The translations under genes and the position numbers were made by a program. Of a DNA stretch of 64,000 bases, positions 46,816-56,105 are shown one piece after another; positions within the stretch are counted from its first letter, which is position 1; each line of letters opens with the position of its first letter. Under the pieces are notes generated by a model, which worked only from the letters and a program-made list of their open reading frames with translations, was not told the DNA's origin and did not search any database. The DNA lies in the NCBI GenBank assembly GCA_905181965.1, contig CAJIZY010000021.1:28047-92046 (forward strand). The letters are read 5' to 3'. The stretch comes from Akkermansiaceae bacterium. GTDB taxonomy: Bacteria; Verrucomicrobiota; Verrucomicrobiia; Verrucomicrobiales; Akkermansiaceae.

Positions 46816-47055
46816 TTAACCCAGCTTCCGATGTCCACCCCGTATATTTTGGGCCGAACACTCGGGACAAGTGGAAAGTTTAACCCGGTTTTTCTCGGGA
46901 TAACGCTTACTACATAAGTGACACTCTCTTGTGGATAATCGTAATCTGCGTTCATTCCGCCAGTCCGCAAAAAAGGAAAAAGCCCAGTCCACTAAAACCC
47001 AAACGAACGCCAAAAGGACGATCACCACAAGAAGGTTGGTAAACGAAGAAATCAT
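46816..47055 (-). CDS. Small membrane protein with zinc-ribbon-like Cys pairs
   Basis: A 79-residue protein. A single transmembrane helix comes first (LLVVIVLLAFVWVLVDWAFS), then a cytoplasmic Cys4 site: CHLCSKRYPEKN and STCPECSAQN, followed by a basic tail (GGHRKLG). Its start overlaps the TonB-like gene's stop by one base (47055), so it belongs to the ExbB/ExbD unit. The function is unknown; rubredoxin-like or zinc-ribbon folding of the C-terminal half is expected from the two CxxC pairs. Confidence 0.7.
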   Translation of the reverse strand: MISSFTNLLVVIVLLAFVWVLVDWAFSFFADWRNERRLRLSTRECHLCSKRYPEKNRVKLSTCPECSAQNIRGGHRKLG

Positions 47056-47834
47056 TATTTGGAAGGTCGGTTCACAACTTCTGCTTCAAGCCTCCAAGTT
47101 CGTAACGATCCTTTGTTAGTGACGGGTTCTATCATTGCGCTTCGCAGCCTCTCCAAAACCGGTTGAGTCCGGACGTCATTCGCTTTTTCCCACCAGCTCT
47201 CAACTGCGACGACGCTCCCCTGCCAGTCTGCGGTTAAAACAATCGACCAAATTTCACCCTCGCTCATCAACTTAGGATCCTCTGGCCAATCGAAAGGAAA
47301 ATCGAAGGGCTTCAACCCAACGGGGCCTTCGATGACCTTGACCTCGATCCACCAATTTTCTTTTTCGGTCGCATACCTCACTGAGGCTACAGCATCTGGC
47401 CTAGGAAGAGCATCCGGTCCCATCCCAGGAAGGTCTGCCAAAGTCACCTCGGGCTGAGGAAGCGAAATCTGACGCAAAGTTGGTTCATAGCCACGAGGAA
47501 AAGTAGCGGCCATCGCCTTCTCGACAACATGGTCAATAACACTGGAATCTTTGACATTCCACCTTTGCTGGAAAAGCGTTTTTCGATCAATCAACTCGGC
47601 CAACCAACGATTTTGCTCCGCATCCAAATCTACCACCGCGACATCAATCTCATTTTGCTCAAGCTCCACTGACCCAGCGTCATCTAATTGAAGAAAGCCA
47701 TAGACCCCACCCCAAAATGCCACTGAAACCACGCAAGCGATGAGCAAGCGATACGAGGAACCGTGTCCCCGACGCCAGTCAAAAACCATCCCGGCGGCCC
47801 GGTCACGTAAAACTTTCCGATAACGCCAAAACAT
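47055..47834 (-). CDS. TonB-analogue-like protein of the ExbB/ExbD set
   Basis: A 259-residue protein with a basic N-terminus, one transmembrane helix (YRLLIACVVSVAFWGGVYGF) and a periplasmic remainder. No perfect TonB signature is seen, but the C-terminal half (IWSIVLTADWQGSVVAVESW, then VLERLRSAMIEP) has the spacing of a TonB/TolA-type beta-alpha-beta domain. Located 3 bp after exbD, it is in the position where tonB normally sits, so a transducer role is inferred. Other alternatives (an ExbD-associated protein of unknown role) cannot be excluded. Confidence 0.6.
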   Translation of the reverse strand: MFWRYRKVLRDRAAGMVFDWRRGHGSSYRLLIACVVSVAFWGGVYGFLQLDDAGSVELEQNEIDVAVVDLDAEQNRWLAELIDRKTLFQQRWNVKDSSVIDHVVEKAMAATFPRGYEPTLRQISLPQPEVTLADLPGMGPDALPRPDAVASVRYATEKENWWIEVKVIEGPVGLKPFDFPFDWPEDPKLMSEGEIWSIVLTADWQGSVVAVESWWEKANDVRTQPVLERLRSAMIEPVTNKGSLRTWRLEAEVVNRPSK

Positions 47835-47837
47835 TAC

Positions 47838-48275
47838 TCAAGGAGCCTTCTCTACCCCATCCTTCCGGCGATAGCCTTCAAAGATTCGTATTCCGTTTAG
47901 TTTAGCAATCGTGTTAATCAAAATTTGACGTTCCGCCATCGTCGCTTCGGAATCCACTTTAATCGCCACCGCCTTAGTTCCCCGCTTCTCGGCAGACTCC
48001 AAAACAAGCCCCCCGAGGGAAGCCTGTGGCACTTTAACCCCTTCCACATAATAAACCGGACCCGACGCTGTGCCCTTTAGCATGACTACCACCGGATTTT
48101 CATCACCCAGACGGACACCACGAAACTCGGACGGCGGTAGCTTGATTTCAACGTAGCTCTCCTTCGCTACTACCCCGGTGAACATCACCAGTGCGAGGAG
48201 CAAAGCGATAAAATCAAAACCCGGAATTACGAAAATCCACCCGGGACGCTCGGGCAATGACATCTTAAGCTGCAT
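47838..48275 (-). CDS. ExbD/TolR-like biopolymer transporter
   Basis: A 145-residue membrane protein with one helix near the N-terminus (GFDFIALLLALVMFTGVVAK), where the Asp in PGFDF corresponds to the proton-pathway Asp of ExbD/TolR, and a periplasmic domain (VEIKLPPSEFRGV, VPQASLGGLVLESAEKRGTK, VAIKVDSEATMAERQILINT). The final strand is followed by a short basic tail. It is separated from exbB by 3 bp and from the TonB-like gene by 3 bp. It acts as the proton-channel partner of ExbB. Confidence 0.82.
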   Translation of the reverse strand: MQLKMSLPERPGWIFVIPGFDFIALLLALVMFTGVVAKESYVEIKLPPSEFRGVRLGDENPVVVMLKGTASGPVYYVEGVKVPQASLGGLVLESAEKRGTKAVAIKVDSEATMAERQILINTIAKLNGIRIFEGYRRKDGVEKAP

Positions 48276-48278
48276 GAT

Positions 48279-49001
48279 TCAGGAATCTTTCTTCTCGGTA
48301 ACCTTTGGCCCCATGGATGGCTTCTTGGACTTGGGGTCTAAGCTTTTAGCCTGCTGCTCCAAACTATCGCGAAAAGAAACGATGCGATCATGTTCGCGGC
48401 TGTCGCACACAATATTCACGGTCTCAATTCCAGCTCTTTCAAGACGGTGCAGCATTCTTTGAGCATTGCCATAAAGATAGAGGTAGACGAGGTAGGAGGG
48501 AATCGCGAGTGCCAGCCCGACCGCTGTGGAGACCAAGCTCTGAAACATGCCGCCCGCTAAAGCCACCTGAGCCACCGCCGAATCAGCTGCACCCACCTTC
48601 ATAAAAACTTCGATCAAGCCGAGAACCGTTCCAAACATTCCCAGCATTGGAGCTAGCATCGCCACCCCGAGCAAAACCCTCATATAGCGCTCAATCCGTG
48701 GCACTTCCAACTGCCCAGCTTCTTGTGCGATCTCACGCAGGTTTGTCCGGTCCAAATGATGGCGCATTAAAATCGAGTGAATCACGCGCGCCTCCGGACC
48801 CCGCGCCCGTGATGCCTCGTGTAAAGCTTCGGCATAGGCTTTTTTACGGACATGATTGGTGATTCCCAATAGCAAATCGGCCACCTTGGTCCGGGCATGC
48901 TGAAAAAAGACCATCCGTTCCACCATGACCAAGAAGCCCACAAAACCGAGAACAACCTGTAACCACAGAATGACTCCGCCAGCTTCGTTTGGAAAGTTCA
49001 C
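48279..49001 (-). CDS. ExbB/TolQ/MotA-like proton channel protein
   Basis: A 240-residue inner-membrane protein. Helix 1 (LWLQVVLGFVGFLVMVERMV) is followed by a long cytoplasmic segment, then the conserved helices: VLLGVAMLAPMLGMFGTVLG and AGGMFQSLVSTAVGLALAIP, the standard ExbB/TolQ signature with the channel-lining Thr/Gly. The charged tail (QAKSLDPKSKKPSMGPKV) is long. It starts the exbB-exbD-tonB-like-small protein unit and is 39 bp downstream of the HNH gene on the same strand. It probably energises an outer-membrane transporter. Confidence 0.9.
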   Translation of the reverse strand: MNFPNEAGGVILWLQVVLGFVGFLVMVERMVFFQHARTKVADLLLGITNHVRKKAYAEALHEASRARGPEARVIHSILMRHHLDRTNLREIAQEAGQLEVPRIERYMRVLLGVAMLAPMLGMFGTVLGLIEVFMKVGAADSAVAQVALAGGMFQSLVSTAVGLALAIPSYLVYLYLYGNAQRMLHRLERAGIETVNIVCDSREHDRIVSFRDSLEQQAKSLDPKSKKPSMGPKVTEKKDS

Positions 49002-49040
49002 AAAAGCGAAATACCAGAAAATACGCCAAAGGACCAGCGA

Positions 49041-49658
49041 TTACGCGCCAAGGCTCACATTCTTCCGGTCCGGCGAGATGAATTCTTGCCAAACCTGCTC
49101 GCTCGCCTGCTTCCGAAAGCCGAAAAGCGGTCTCCATTTCGGCGCGCGCGGTTCGTTGAGAAGTTGCATTCCAATCTCACGGGGTAGGCGATTAGCTTTC
49201 CGTGTGTTACAGGGGATACATGATGTCACGATATTATCCCAAGTCGTTTTTCCACCTTTGTCTCTCGGCATGACATGATCGAGATTCAAGTCAATCTCCG
49301 GGAAAATCTCGGCACAATATTGGCAGGTGTATTTGTCACGAAGAAAAACGTTCTGCCGTGTGAACTTCACCTCCTTGCGAGGGACCCGATCATAAAGCGC
49401 TAAAACAATAATTTTAGGAACCCGTAAAGCGACCTTAACGGAGTGGACCAATTCAGCCGCGGCCGATCCCCTTTGCTCACCTGAATACTCCACCCAGGAT
49501 CCGATATCGTGGGTTTGGTAGCGACATTCCCCCTCTGTCTGCACCACTTGGGCATGGCCCAAGCAAAGAAGCTTTAACGCTCGCTTTACCGAGCAAGTGT
49601 GCACCGGCTGCCACAGCCGATTCAGGACAAGGACAGGACGCTCTAGCACAAATTCCAT
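49041..49658 (-). CDS. HNH endonuclease
   Basis: About 206 residues from the ATG at 49658 (MEFVLERPVLVLNRLWQPVH, the typical beginning of this family). The HNH/zinc region is clear: FLRDKYTCQYCAEIFPEI, LDHVMPRDKGGKTTWDNIV and SCIPCNTRKANRLPREIGM, with two CxxC pairs and the DH...N motif. It belongs to the widespread chromosomal family of single-domain HNH endonucleases next to house-keeping genes rather than to a phage or homing element; the natural substrate is unknown. It is divergent from the secreted-protein gene. Confidence 0.9.
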   Translation of the reverse strand: MEFVLERPVLVLNRLWQPVHTCSVKRALKLLCLGHAQVVQTEGECRYQTHDIGSWVEYSGEQRGSAAAELVHSVKVALRVPKIIVLALYDRVPRKEVKFTRQNVFLRDKYTCQYCAEIFPEIDLNLDHVMPRDKGGKTTWDNIVTSCIPCNTRKANRLPREIGMQLLNEPRAPKWRPLFGFRKQASEQVWQEFISPDRKNVSLGA

Positions 49659-49785
49659 AGAGAAATAGCAATTACCAAGCCAAATACAGATTCCTTGAAG
49701 ATGAAGCAATCTTAAATTGACCTTCAAATCCATTCTTCCACGTCTTTTGACTCGCTCGGTCAATGGGTCATGGTTATCCCCGCCC

Positions 49786-51003
49786 ATGCCCTTTCCCAAA
49801 TGTCTAATTCCATTCGTCTTCGTTGTCTGCCAAATGGCACCCGCTGATGAATTGAGTGAGACCCTAAATACGCTCACGACCAACCATCCAAAGCTTGAAG
49901 GATACCAAGCAACCTACGAACTGAGCTCAAACACAGGCCAAACGGGCACCATCGAAATTGGTGTCGATTTCAAGTCTGGATGGTCATATCTCATATCAGA
50001 ATTCAAGGATGAGAAAGGCAAGTTAACGCAACAAGGCCAGCAATGGACCACCACGGACGGCATCTATTTTCTTCAGTCAGACGATCAGAAAATTGCTTTT
50101 GAAGGATTAGGAAAACTAGCAAAACGATGCCGCAAGCTTGTCGAGATCATCAACCCTGACAGGGAACTCGGCATTCCATTACGGATCAAACCGTATTTGT
50201 ATTTAGACGAGGCTGACGTTCGCTTGGGCATAGGCTACAGCACCCACGAGACTGAACTTCTGAGTAAAACCGAAAAACTCATCAGCAAAACCGATGACGA
50301 AATCGTCGCCGATCTTGGAAAACTTGGCAGAGTCACCTTCGAAACCAAGACTGGCATCATCACTTCACAAGTCATCACATCCGCAGAGAAAACTCGCTCG
50401 TTGAAGCGAACAACCTGGGTTAATAACCCTGGCAAAAAGGCGATATCTTCCCGGTTTAACATCGACCTTAAAAAGGTCCGGCCCCAAGACCTTAGAGGTT
50501 CCGGAATGAGCCAAGATTTCACACGGCGGGCTTTCCAACAACTCATCGAAAACGCCTCGCGTGACCAAAAACTCGCAAATTCAATGCGCACCCGCCTCTT
50601 TTCCATTGCCAATCAATTTGTCGACTTTCTAGATCAGGAACCACTGAATAAAGCTGGGTTTATAAACAACGATTTCTTCTTCAAATTCCTCGATCAAGCC
50701 ATGGCTAAAACCGCGGAGCGACTGGAACAAGACGGCAAAAAAATCGGAGTAACTGATATTCTTACTACTCCTGAATCCCGTAATGCTTTTATCGCGAACC
50801 TCGTCAGATCTTTTCGCCAACAAGCTCCGCCGAACAAGAAGCAGGAATATCTTGCTGAAGTTCTAAATGGAAAATTGGAGGGCTCCAAAGGCTCAGCTCT
50901 CGTCACTCGAGTTCTAATTGAAGACTTTATTGAGAATGCTTACTACCGCGTTCGGATTGGTCGCGCCATCGACGCCTATGTTCAACAACTGAAAGGAAAA
51001 TAA
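49786..51003 (+). CDS. Secreted protein of unknown function
   Basis: About 405 residues; the start at 49786 opens a short signal peptide (MPFPKCLIPFVFVVCQMAPA). The N-terminal half looks like a lipoprotein-carrier (LolA-like) beta fold (LEGYQATYELSSNTGQTG, TIEIGVDFKSGWSYLIS, WTTTDGIYFLQSDDQK), which is inference from pattern only. The C-terminal half is rich in helix (FTRRAFQQLIENASRDQKLA, NRDFFFKFLDQ-type, VLNGKLEGSKGSALVTRVL). No catalytic motif is seen. A bidirectional terminator follows it. Confidence 0.65.
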   Translation: MPFPKCLIPFVFVVCQMAPADELSETLNTLTTNHPKLEGYQATYELSSNTGQTGTIEIGVDFKSGWSYLISEFKDEKGKLTQQGQQWTTTDGIYFLQSDDQKIAFEGLGKLAKRCRKLVEIINPDRELGIPLRIKPYLYLDEADVRLGIGYSTHETELLSKTEKLISKTDDEIVADLGKLGRVTFETKTGIITSQVITSAEKTRSLKRTTWVNNPGKKAISSRFNIDLKKVRPQDLRGSGMSQDFTRRAFQQLIENASRDQKLANSMRTRLFSIANQFVDFLDQEPLNKAGFINNDFFFKFLDQAMAKTAERLEQDGKKIGVTDILTTPESRNAFIANLVRSFRQQAPPNKKQEYLAEVLNGKLEGSKGSALVTRVLIEDFIENAYYRVRIGRAIDAYVQQLKGK

Positions 51004-51036
51004 GATCCCCTCTCTTTTTGAATCAGAACAAAAAAA

Positions 51037-51060
51037 GAGCCGCCTTCAAAAGGCGACTCT
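51037..51060. terminator. Bidirectional intrinsic terminator
   Basis: CGCCTT (51041-51046) and AAGGCG (51050-51055) form a perfect stem, extended by GAG/CTC beyond one mismatch, flanked by an A-run on the left and TATAAAA on the right. It lies between the convergent secreted-protein and PEP-CTERM genes. Confidence 0.8.
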
Positions 51061-51083
51061 TATAAAATAGAGAGAAGGTCAAG

Positions 51084-51743
51084 TTAACGGCGTCGGCGTA
51101 ACAATCCAAGTCCGGCAAATCCGAGAAGTAGGACTGAAGATGGCTCTGGAACAGGAGTGAATCCCGCCGCCGCAAAAACAGCAACGTGCTCCTGCTCGTT
51201 CATCCCAGCGAAAGCTCCATTATTAACCGAGTAATTTGCCAGGTCGAAGGCCTGTGGCCCACCTCCGAGCCGCTGCGCAAAGCCATCCTTATATTCCCAA
51301 TCTTCCCCGGTTCCATCCGTGTTAATATCCCCGAAAACATCAACTACATTTCCACCGCCGAAAAGCTCAATGGCATCGTCACCATTGATGTTTGCCGCTC
51401 CGTTGACCAAAAGGGTGAAATCTTGAACAAAATTATTCGCAAAGAAATCTTGGGATACCGCGTTATTAACAATCACGAAAACGTCTCCAGCTGCCGCAGA
51501 TCCAGCTGGTAGAGTGAACTCCTGACCATCAGAACCTCCTCCATTGTTAGCAGAGCCAACGCCCCAAGCTGTGAGGTCTGCAACCGTCGCAACCGCTTGA
51601 AGCATGATTGATTTTGGATTCCCTCCACTAAGATCACCATCGGTGACGGCCGAGATTACAAAAGCAGCTTGGCTTGTAGAAGCAAGTAAGAGTGGTGCCA
51701 TAGCCAATGTAGCTAAGCGCTTAGTTCGATTATTTAAATTCAT
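51084..51743 (-). CDS. PEP-CTERM exported protein
   Basis: About 219 residues; start 51743 gives the signal peptide MNLNNRTKRLATLAMAPLLL ending in QAA. The body (FVISAVTDGDLSGGNPKSIM, LTAWGVGSANNGGGSDGQEF, GDDAIELFGGGNVVDVFGDI) resembles lamin-tail/LTD-like beta domains. The C-terminus has the sorting signal VPEPSSVLLLGFAGLGLL then RRRR: the PEP motif, a transmembrane stretch and a basic tail. Exosortase-type processing links such proteins to extracellular polysaccharide. Its function is unknown. Confidence 0.92.
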   Translation of the reverse strand: MNLNNRTKRLATLAMAPLLLASTSQAAFVISAVTDGDLSGGNPKSIMLQAVATVADLTAWGVGSANNGGGSDGQEFTLPAGSAAAGDVFVIVNNAVSQDFFANNFVQDFTLLVNGAANINGDDAIELFGGGNVVDVFGDINTDGTGEDWEYKDGFAQRLGGGPQAFDLANYSVNNGAFAGMNEQEHVAVFAAAGFTPVPEPSSVLLLGFAGLGLLRRRR

Positions 51744-51950
51744 TCTATTACTTTCTGGACGGGGTTTTTCTCTTTTAGAGGGGCGACACGGAATATTTAG
51801 AGAAATATCCAATTGGCGTATTGGGGGAGAGATTGAACACCTCGCCATCAAAGTCAACTGAAAATCGCTCCGGTTCAACCAGCCTTATTCCTTAAATCAA
51901 GATTTCTAGCTTTTGATCGCGGCCCCGAGGCGGCAGCATCCTCCCAACCC

Positions 51951-52545
51951 ATGGAATTCTCATTAAAAGACCTCTTTTTAAAAGGCGGTGACTTTATGTG
52001 GCCCCTCCTCATTCTCGCCTTCATCACGGTTCTAATCGTTCTTGAACGCTCCATTTATTACGCATTTCATCGATATCGGCTCTCGAAAACTATTCGGGCC
52101 CTGCACCAAGGAAAAACCTCCCGGTCAAATCCTATTTCCCGAGTAGGCTTTGTCTTCATCAACGCCACCTCCGATGGTGAAGAGCACACCCTCAACGTCA
52201 GCGAGCGTGAAGCTTCCCGCGTCATCCGCCAACACGAGCGCGGTTTGCGTATCCTCGCTCTCATCGCGGCTATTTCTCCTCTCATTGGACTTCTTGGAAC
52301 TGTCTGGGGTATGGTCATTGCCTTCTCAAAAATAGCCAAACTGGGAGAAAGCGTGACCCCGGCCGATTTTGCGGATGGCATTTGGACTGGGCCTCCTTAC
52401 CACCGTCGCCGGTCTCCTCGTCGCCATTCCCGCCATGTCCATGGCCAAGATTTTCGAAGCCCGCGTCGACCGGCTCGTCCATGATCTCAACGTGGTCACC
52501 TCACACCTGCGTGAGTGGTATTTCACGCGCACCACCGAGAGCTAA
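51951..52545 (+). CDS. ExbB/TolQ-like proton channel protein; frameshift near 52386
   Basis: About 198 residues. The first frame has helix 1 (WPLLILAFITVLIVLERSIY), the cytoplasmic stretch and the MotA/TolQ core (LIAAISPLIGLLGTVWGMVI), ending in FADGIWTG. The frame then leaves the family pattern, while the next frame gives LGLLTTVAGLLVAIPAMSMA and the C-terminal EARVDRLVHDLN...TRTTES, stopping at 52545. The TolQ signature LLTTVAGLxxAIP demands this frame. A single-base insertion, or a two-base loss, at about 52384-52389 repairs it. It is followed 2 bp later by exbD, so the set exbB-exbD-tonB forms one operon. Confidence 0.85.
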
Positions 52546-52547
52546 AA

Positions 52548-52956
52548 ATGGCTATCACCCGCACGCGCCGCATTGATGCCGGGATCGACATGACCCCGCT
52601 CATCGACGTGGTCTTTCAGCTCCTCATCTTCCTCATGGTGAGTAGCCAATTCATCAAGCCCGACCAGCGCGTCGAACTCCCCGTCGGGCCCATCGCAAGC
52701 TCACCCGTTGATCAAGATTTTGAAACCCTCATCATCTCGATCAGCAGCGAAAATATCGTCTCCCTAGAAGGCGAAGAAATCGCACTGGAGGAGCTCACCG
52801 GAAAACTCCGCGACGTCGTCAGCCACACCGAGATCACCTCGCTTGAAATTCGATAAAGCTGCACGCGCCGAAATTATTTTCCCAGTGATGGAAATCGCTA
52901 GGAAAAGCGGTATCGTTAGCCTCGCATACGATAAGAAAAATGAGCTCACGGAGTAG
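52548..52956 (+). CDS. ExbD/TolR-like protein; frameshift near 52852
   Basis: About 135 residues. The N-terminal pattern RIDAGIDMTPLIDVVFQLLI includes the conserved Asp of the ExbD helix, followed by VSSQFIKPDQRVELPVGPIA and a periplasmic domain. The first frame stops at SLEIR (52856), but the next frame continues KAARAEIIFPVMEIARKSG and IVSLAYDKKN, the typical ExbD C-terminal strand-helix, to a TAG at 52954-52956. A loss of two bases at CGATAAAG explains the break. The end overlaps the tonB start at 52940. Confidence 0.85.
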
Positions 52957-53681
52957 CCAGCCCCTGATCTGGACTTTCGTCGCCCTTCTCACGGCGGCTC
53001 TCTTTGCGAGTGCTCTGAAGTGGGGAAGGATCACCATCGACCTTCCCGAACCCCCGATCCAGCAGTCCCAACTCATCGACCTAAGCTTCATCAAAATCCA
53101 GAAACCAGAATCGACCTCCACTCCCCGGCCGGCACCACCCGTCATCCCCCCTACGGAATCTCCCGTCCCAGAACCCATTCCTGAGCCCGAACCCATTCCT
53201 GAGCCCGAACCCGTTGCCTGAGCCCGAACCCGAGCCCAAGCCAGATCCCGCACTTGTAAAGAAACAACGCCAAGCCAAAGCAGCCCAAGAACGAGAACTC
53301 GCCCGAAAACGAATCGACGAAAAGCGCCGCCAAAAGCTTATCGCACAAAAGGCTGAGACCGCCCGAATGAGGGCCGCTGCCGCAAATGCCGCGGCGCGCC
53401 AACGCACCGTCAGCAAACCCTCTGGCATCAGCCAGCCAAAACCAAAATACCCTCCCGCCGCACGTCGCGCCGGCCAACAAGGAACCGTCACCCTTTCCTT
53501 CACCATAGGCTCGTCAGGAACAGTTATTTCTGCCCGAATTGCCGAATCTAGCGGTTACACGCTCCTCGACAACGCCGCCCTTTCCGCAATTCGAAGCTGG
53601 CGATTCAAACCCGCCCGGAACGCCCTAGGTGAAGCGATTAGCTACAGTTACACACTCCCCGTGCCATTTCGGCTGCGATAA
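52940..53681 (+). CDS. tonB: TonB-family protein; frameshift near 53211
   Basis: About 247 residues. An N-terminal transmembrane helix (LIWTFVALLTAALFASALK) is followed by a proline-rich linker with PEPIPEPEP repeats. At the repeat PEPVA the first frame stops, and a second frame continues PEPEPEPKPDPALVKKQRQA, a basic/Ala helix, and the TonB C-terminal domain (PKYPPAARRAGQQGTVTLSF, TIGSSGTVISARIAESSGYT, ending LPVPFRLR). One extra G, or a two-base loss, in the repeat tract explains it; repeats are also where replication or assembly slips easily. With the ExbB and ExbD genes upstream it makes a complete transduction operon. Confidence 0.85.
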
Positions 53682-53777
53682 ATCCACCCGATAGATTCGG
53701 TGGGATGATTCTACCTTTGCCAGACTCGCGGAAATCGGGTAAGCGCCTTGCGGATTCAAAAAGTCCCCTTTTTTACC

Positions 53778-55040
53778 ATGCTCGACATCAAAGTCATCCG
53801 CGAAAATCCCGACCTCGTCAAAGAACGCCTCGCAAATCGACACGATGGTTCGGCAGACCTCATCGATGAAGTCCTCGTTTGCGACGAGACCCGTCGCAAA
53901 AACGAAACGTCCAAACAAGCCCTTCAGTCCGAGCGGAAAACCACTTCCAAGGAAATCGGAAAACTCCGTGCAAATGGCGAGGACTCCTCAGGCATCGAGG
54001 CAGAAGTCAAAAAGATTGGTGAGCAAATCAAAATTTTAGACGACGAAGGAAGCGAAGCTGCAGAACGCCAAACGGAGCTTCTTCTCAACATTCCGAATCT
54101 TCCCCACGAAGACTGCCCCATCGGTGCAGACGAAGAGGCCAACCCCATTATCCGAAGCTGGGGCGAAAAACCCGCTTTGGCCGGAGCTCGAGACCACCTA
54201 GACCTTGCCGAGGAAAAGGGCATCATAAGCTTTGACGACGGTGCCCGCCTCTCCGGATCAGGTTTCGCAGTTTACCGAGCTAAGGGAGCCAGGCTTCAGC
54301 GCTCGCTTATTCAATTTCTCCTGGACATCCAGAGTCGTGAAAACGGATATGAGGAAGTCAATGTCCCTCACATCGTCAAACGTGAGTGCATGGAAGGAAC
54401 AGGCCAACTTCCAAAATTTGAAGAGGATTTGTTCCGGACAACCGACGAATTCTTTCTCGCTCCGACCGCCGAAGTTCCCGTCACCAACCTTTACCGCGAC
54501 ACTCTCCTCTCCCGAAATGATCTTCCCATCAAACTGACGGCCCACACGCCATGTTTCCGACGAGAAGCAGGTAGTGCCGGTCGAGACAACCGCGGTATTA
54601 TTCGTATGCACCAATTCGACAAAGTTGAGCTAGTGCAAATCGTCGATCCGGCAAATTCGATGGATATGCTGGAAGAACTCACCGGCCATGCCGAAGCTGC
54701 CCTCCAAAAGCTTGGCCTCCATTATCAGGTTATCGAACTCTGCACTGGCGACGTCGGCTTTAGCTCCTGTAAGACCTATGACATCGAGGTCTGGGCTCCC
54801 GGCCAGGGAAAATATCTCGAAGTCTCAAGCTGCTCTTGCTTTGGTGACTATCAAGCGCGCCGTATGAAACTTCGCTACAAAGATGCCGAGGGAAGAAACA
54901 ACTTCTGCCACACCTTGAATGGTTCCGGCACCGCCCTTCCCCGTCTTCTCGTAGCCCTTCTCGAGCAATGCCAAGATGCCGACGGCACAATCCAAATTCC
55001 GGAAGCGCTACAGCCTTATTACGGTGAGGCAACTCTTTGA
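53778..55040 (+). CDS. serS: Seryl-tRNA synthetase
   Basis: A class II aminoacyl-tRNA synthetase of 420 residues. Start 53778 (MLDIKVIRENPDLVKERLAN) is the usual SerRS beginning. The long antiparallel coiled coil (SERKTTSKEIGKLRANGEDS ... EGSEAAERQTELL) is present at residues about 40-100. Motif 2 reads CFRREAGSAGRDNRGIIRMH, the TE/serine region is FLAPTAEVPVTNLYRDTLLS, and motif 3 is GSGTALPRLLVALLEQCQ. All are intact. The gap before hisG contains a small hairpin GAGGTG AAAG CACCTC (55062-55077), which may be a weak terminator. Confidence 0.97.
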   Translation: MLDIKVIRENPDLVKERLANRHDGSADLIDEVLVCDETRRKNETSKQALQSERKTTSKEIGKLRANGEDSSGIEAEVKKIGEQIKILDDEGSEAAERQTELLLNIPNLPHEDCPIGADEEANPIIRSWGEKPALAGARDHLDLAEEKGIISFDDGARLSGSGFAVYRAKGARLQRSLIQFLLDIQSRENGYEEVNVPHIVKRECMEGTGQLPKFEEDLFRTTDEFFLAPTAEVPVTNLYRDTLLSRNDLPIKLTAHTPCFRREAGSAGRDNRGIIRMHQFDKVELVQIVDPANSMDMLEELTGHAEAALQKLGLHYQVIELCTGDVGFSSCKTYDIEVWAPGQGKYLEVSSCSCFGDYQARRMKLRYKDAEGRNNFCHTLNGSGTALPRLLVALLEQCQDADGTIQIPEALQPYYGEATL

Positions 55041-55161
55041 TGGAATATCCTCCCTTCAGCCGAGGTGAAAGCACCTCTCACTTAAGAACTACTGAAAGGA
55101 AGGGACGAATCGCGCAAAATACTTGCTTCCCTGAGATTCGTGGCTAAAACCGCCGCCCCGC

Positions 55162-56037
55162 GTGATCAACTCACTCAAAATAGCCCTTCCGAAGGGAAGC
55201 TTGCAGAAACCGACCCTCGATCTTCTCGAGAAGGCCGGCTATAATATTTACACTTCGGACCGTGGCCTCCGCCCGTCTTCTGACGACGATTCTCTAGATA
55301 TTTACATGATTCGGGCTCAGGAAATTGCCCGTTACATTGATCAGGGATTTATTGATTGCGGAATCACCGGACTTGATTGGGCTTACGGTCACGACGTCGA
55401 TCTGGTCGATCTCGCCGAACTTCCCTACTCACGCGCCTCAACTCGCCCAACCCGCTGGGTTTTGGTCGTCCCTGAAGACTCCCCCATAAAAACAGTACAA
55501 GACCTTGAAGGAAAGCACATTGCGACCGAGGGAATTGAAATCACCAAGCGCTATCTTGCCGAAAAGGGCGTGAAGGCCAGCGTCGAATTCTCTTGGGGAG
55601 CGACAGAGGTCAAAGTCCCTGACCTTGTTGATGCAATTGTGGATGTTACAGAAACGGGATCTTCCCTCCGCGCTAACAAACTCCGCATTGTGGATGAGCT
55701 GCTCTCCTCCTTCCCTCATTTCTATTCCAGTAAAACCGCTTTCGATGACGAATGGAAGCGCGGTAAGATGGAGCGTATGGTCATGATGCTCAAAGGCGCT
55801 TTGGAAGCCCGCGACAAAGTCGGATTAAAGCTCAACTTGCCCGAGGCGTCGCTCGATGCGGTCCTCGAGCGCCTTCCCTCTCTGCGCCGCCCGACGGTGT
55901 CCAAATTAACCGAAAATGGCTGGCTTGCACTCGAGACGATCATCTGCGAGAAAGTGGCGCGCCACATCATCCCAGATTTGAAAGAACTAGGTGCTGAAGG
56001 CATCATTGAATACCCTCTCAACAAAATTGTCTCATAA
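55162..56037 (+). CDS. hisG: ATP phosphoribosyltransferase (HisG, long form)
   Basis: The first enzyme of histidine biosynthesis; condenses ATP with PRPP. Start GTG at 55162 gives MINSLKIALPKGSLQKPTLD, the classical HisG N-terminus. The catalytic core has DCGITGLDWAYGHDVDLVDL, HIATEGIEITKRYLAEKGV and the PRPP-binding DAIVDVTETGSSLRANKL. At 291 residues it includes the C-terminal ACT-like regulatory domain (DLKELGAEGIIEYPLNKIV), which mediates histidine feedback inhibition, so no HisZ partner is needed. Confidence 0.95.
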   Translation: MINSLKIALPKGSLQKPTLDLLEKAGYNIYTSDRGLRPSSDDDSLDIYMIRAQEIARYIDQGFIDCGITGLDWAYGHDVDLVDLAELPYSRASTRPTRWVLVVPEDSPIKTVQDLEGKHIATEGIEITKRYLAEKGVKASVEFSWGATEVKVPDLVDAIVDVTETGSSLRANKLRIVDELLSSFPHFYSSKTAFDDEWKRGKMERMVMMLKGALEARDKVGLKLNLPEASLDAVLERLPSLRRPTVSKLTENGWLALETIICEKVARHIIPDLKELGAEGIIEYPLNKIVS

Positions 56038-56105
56038 CTCATTAACTAATTTAACGGAATTGCGGTTTAAAAAATCCGCAGAACTCAACCCCAACTACAA
56101 AAACC

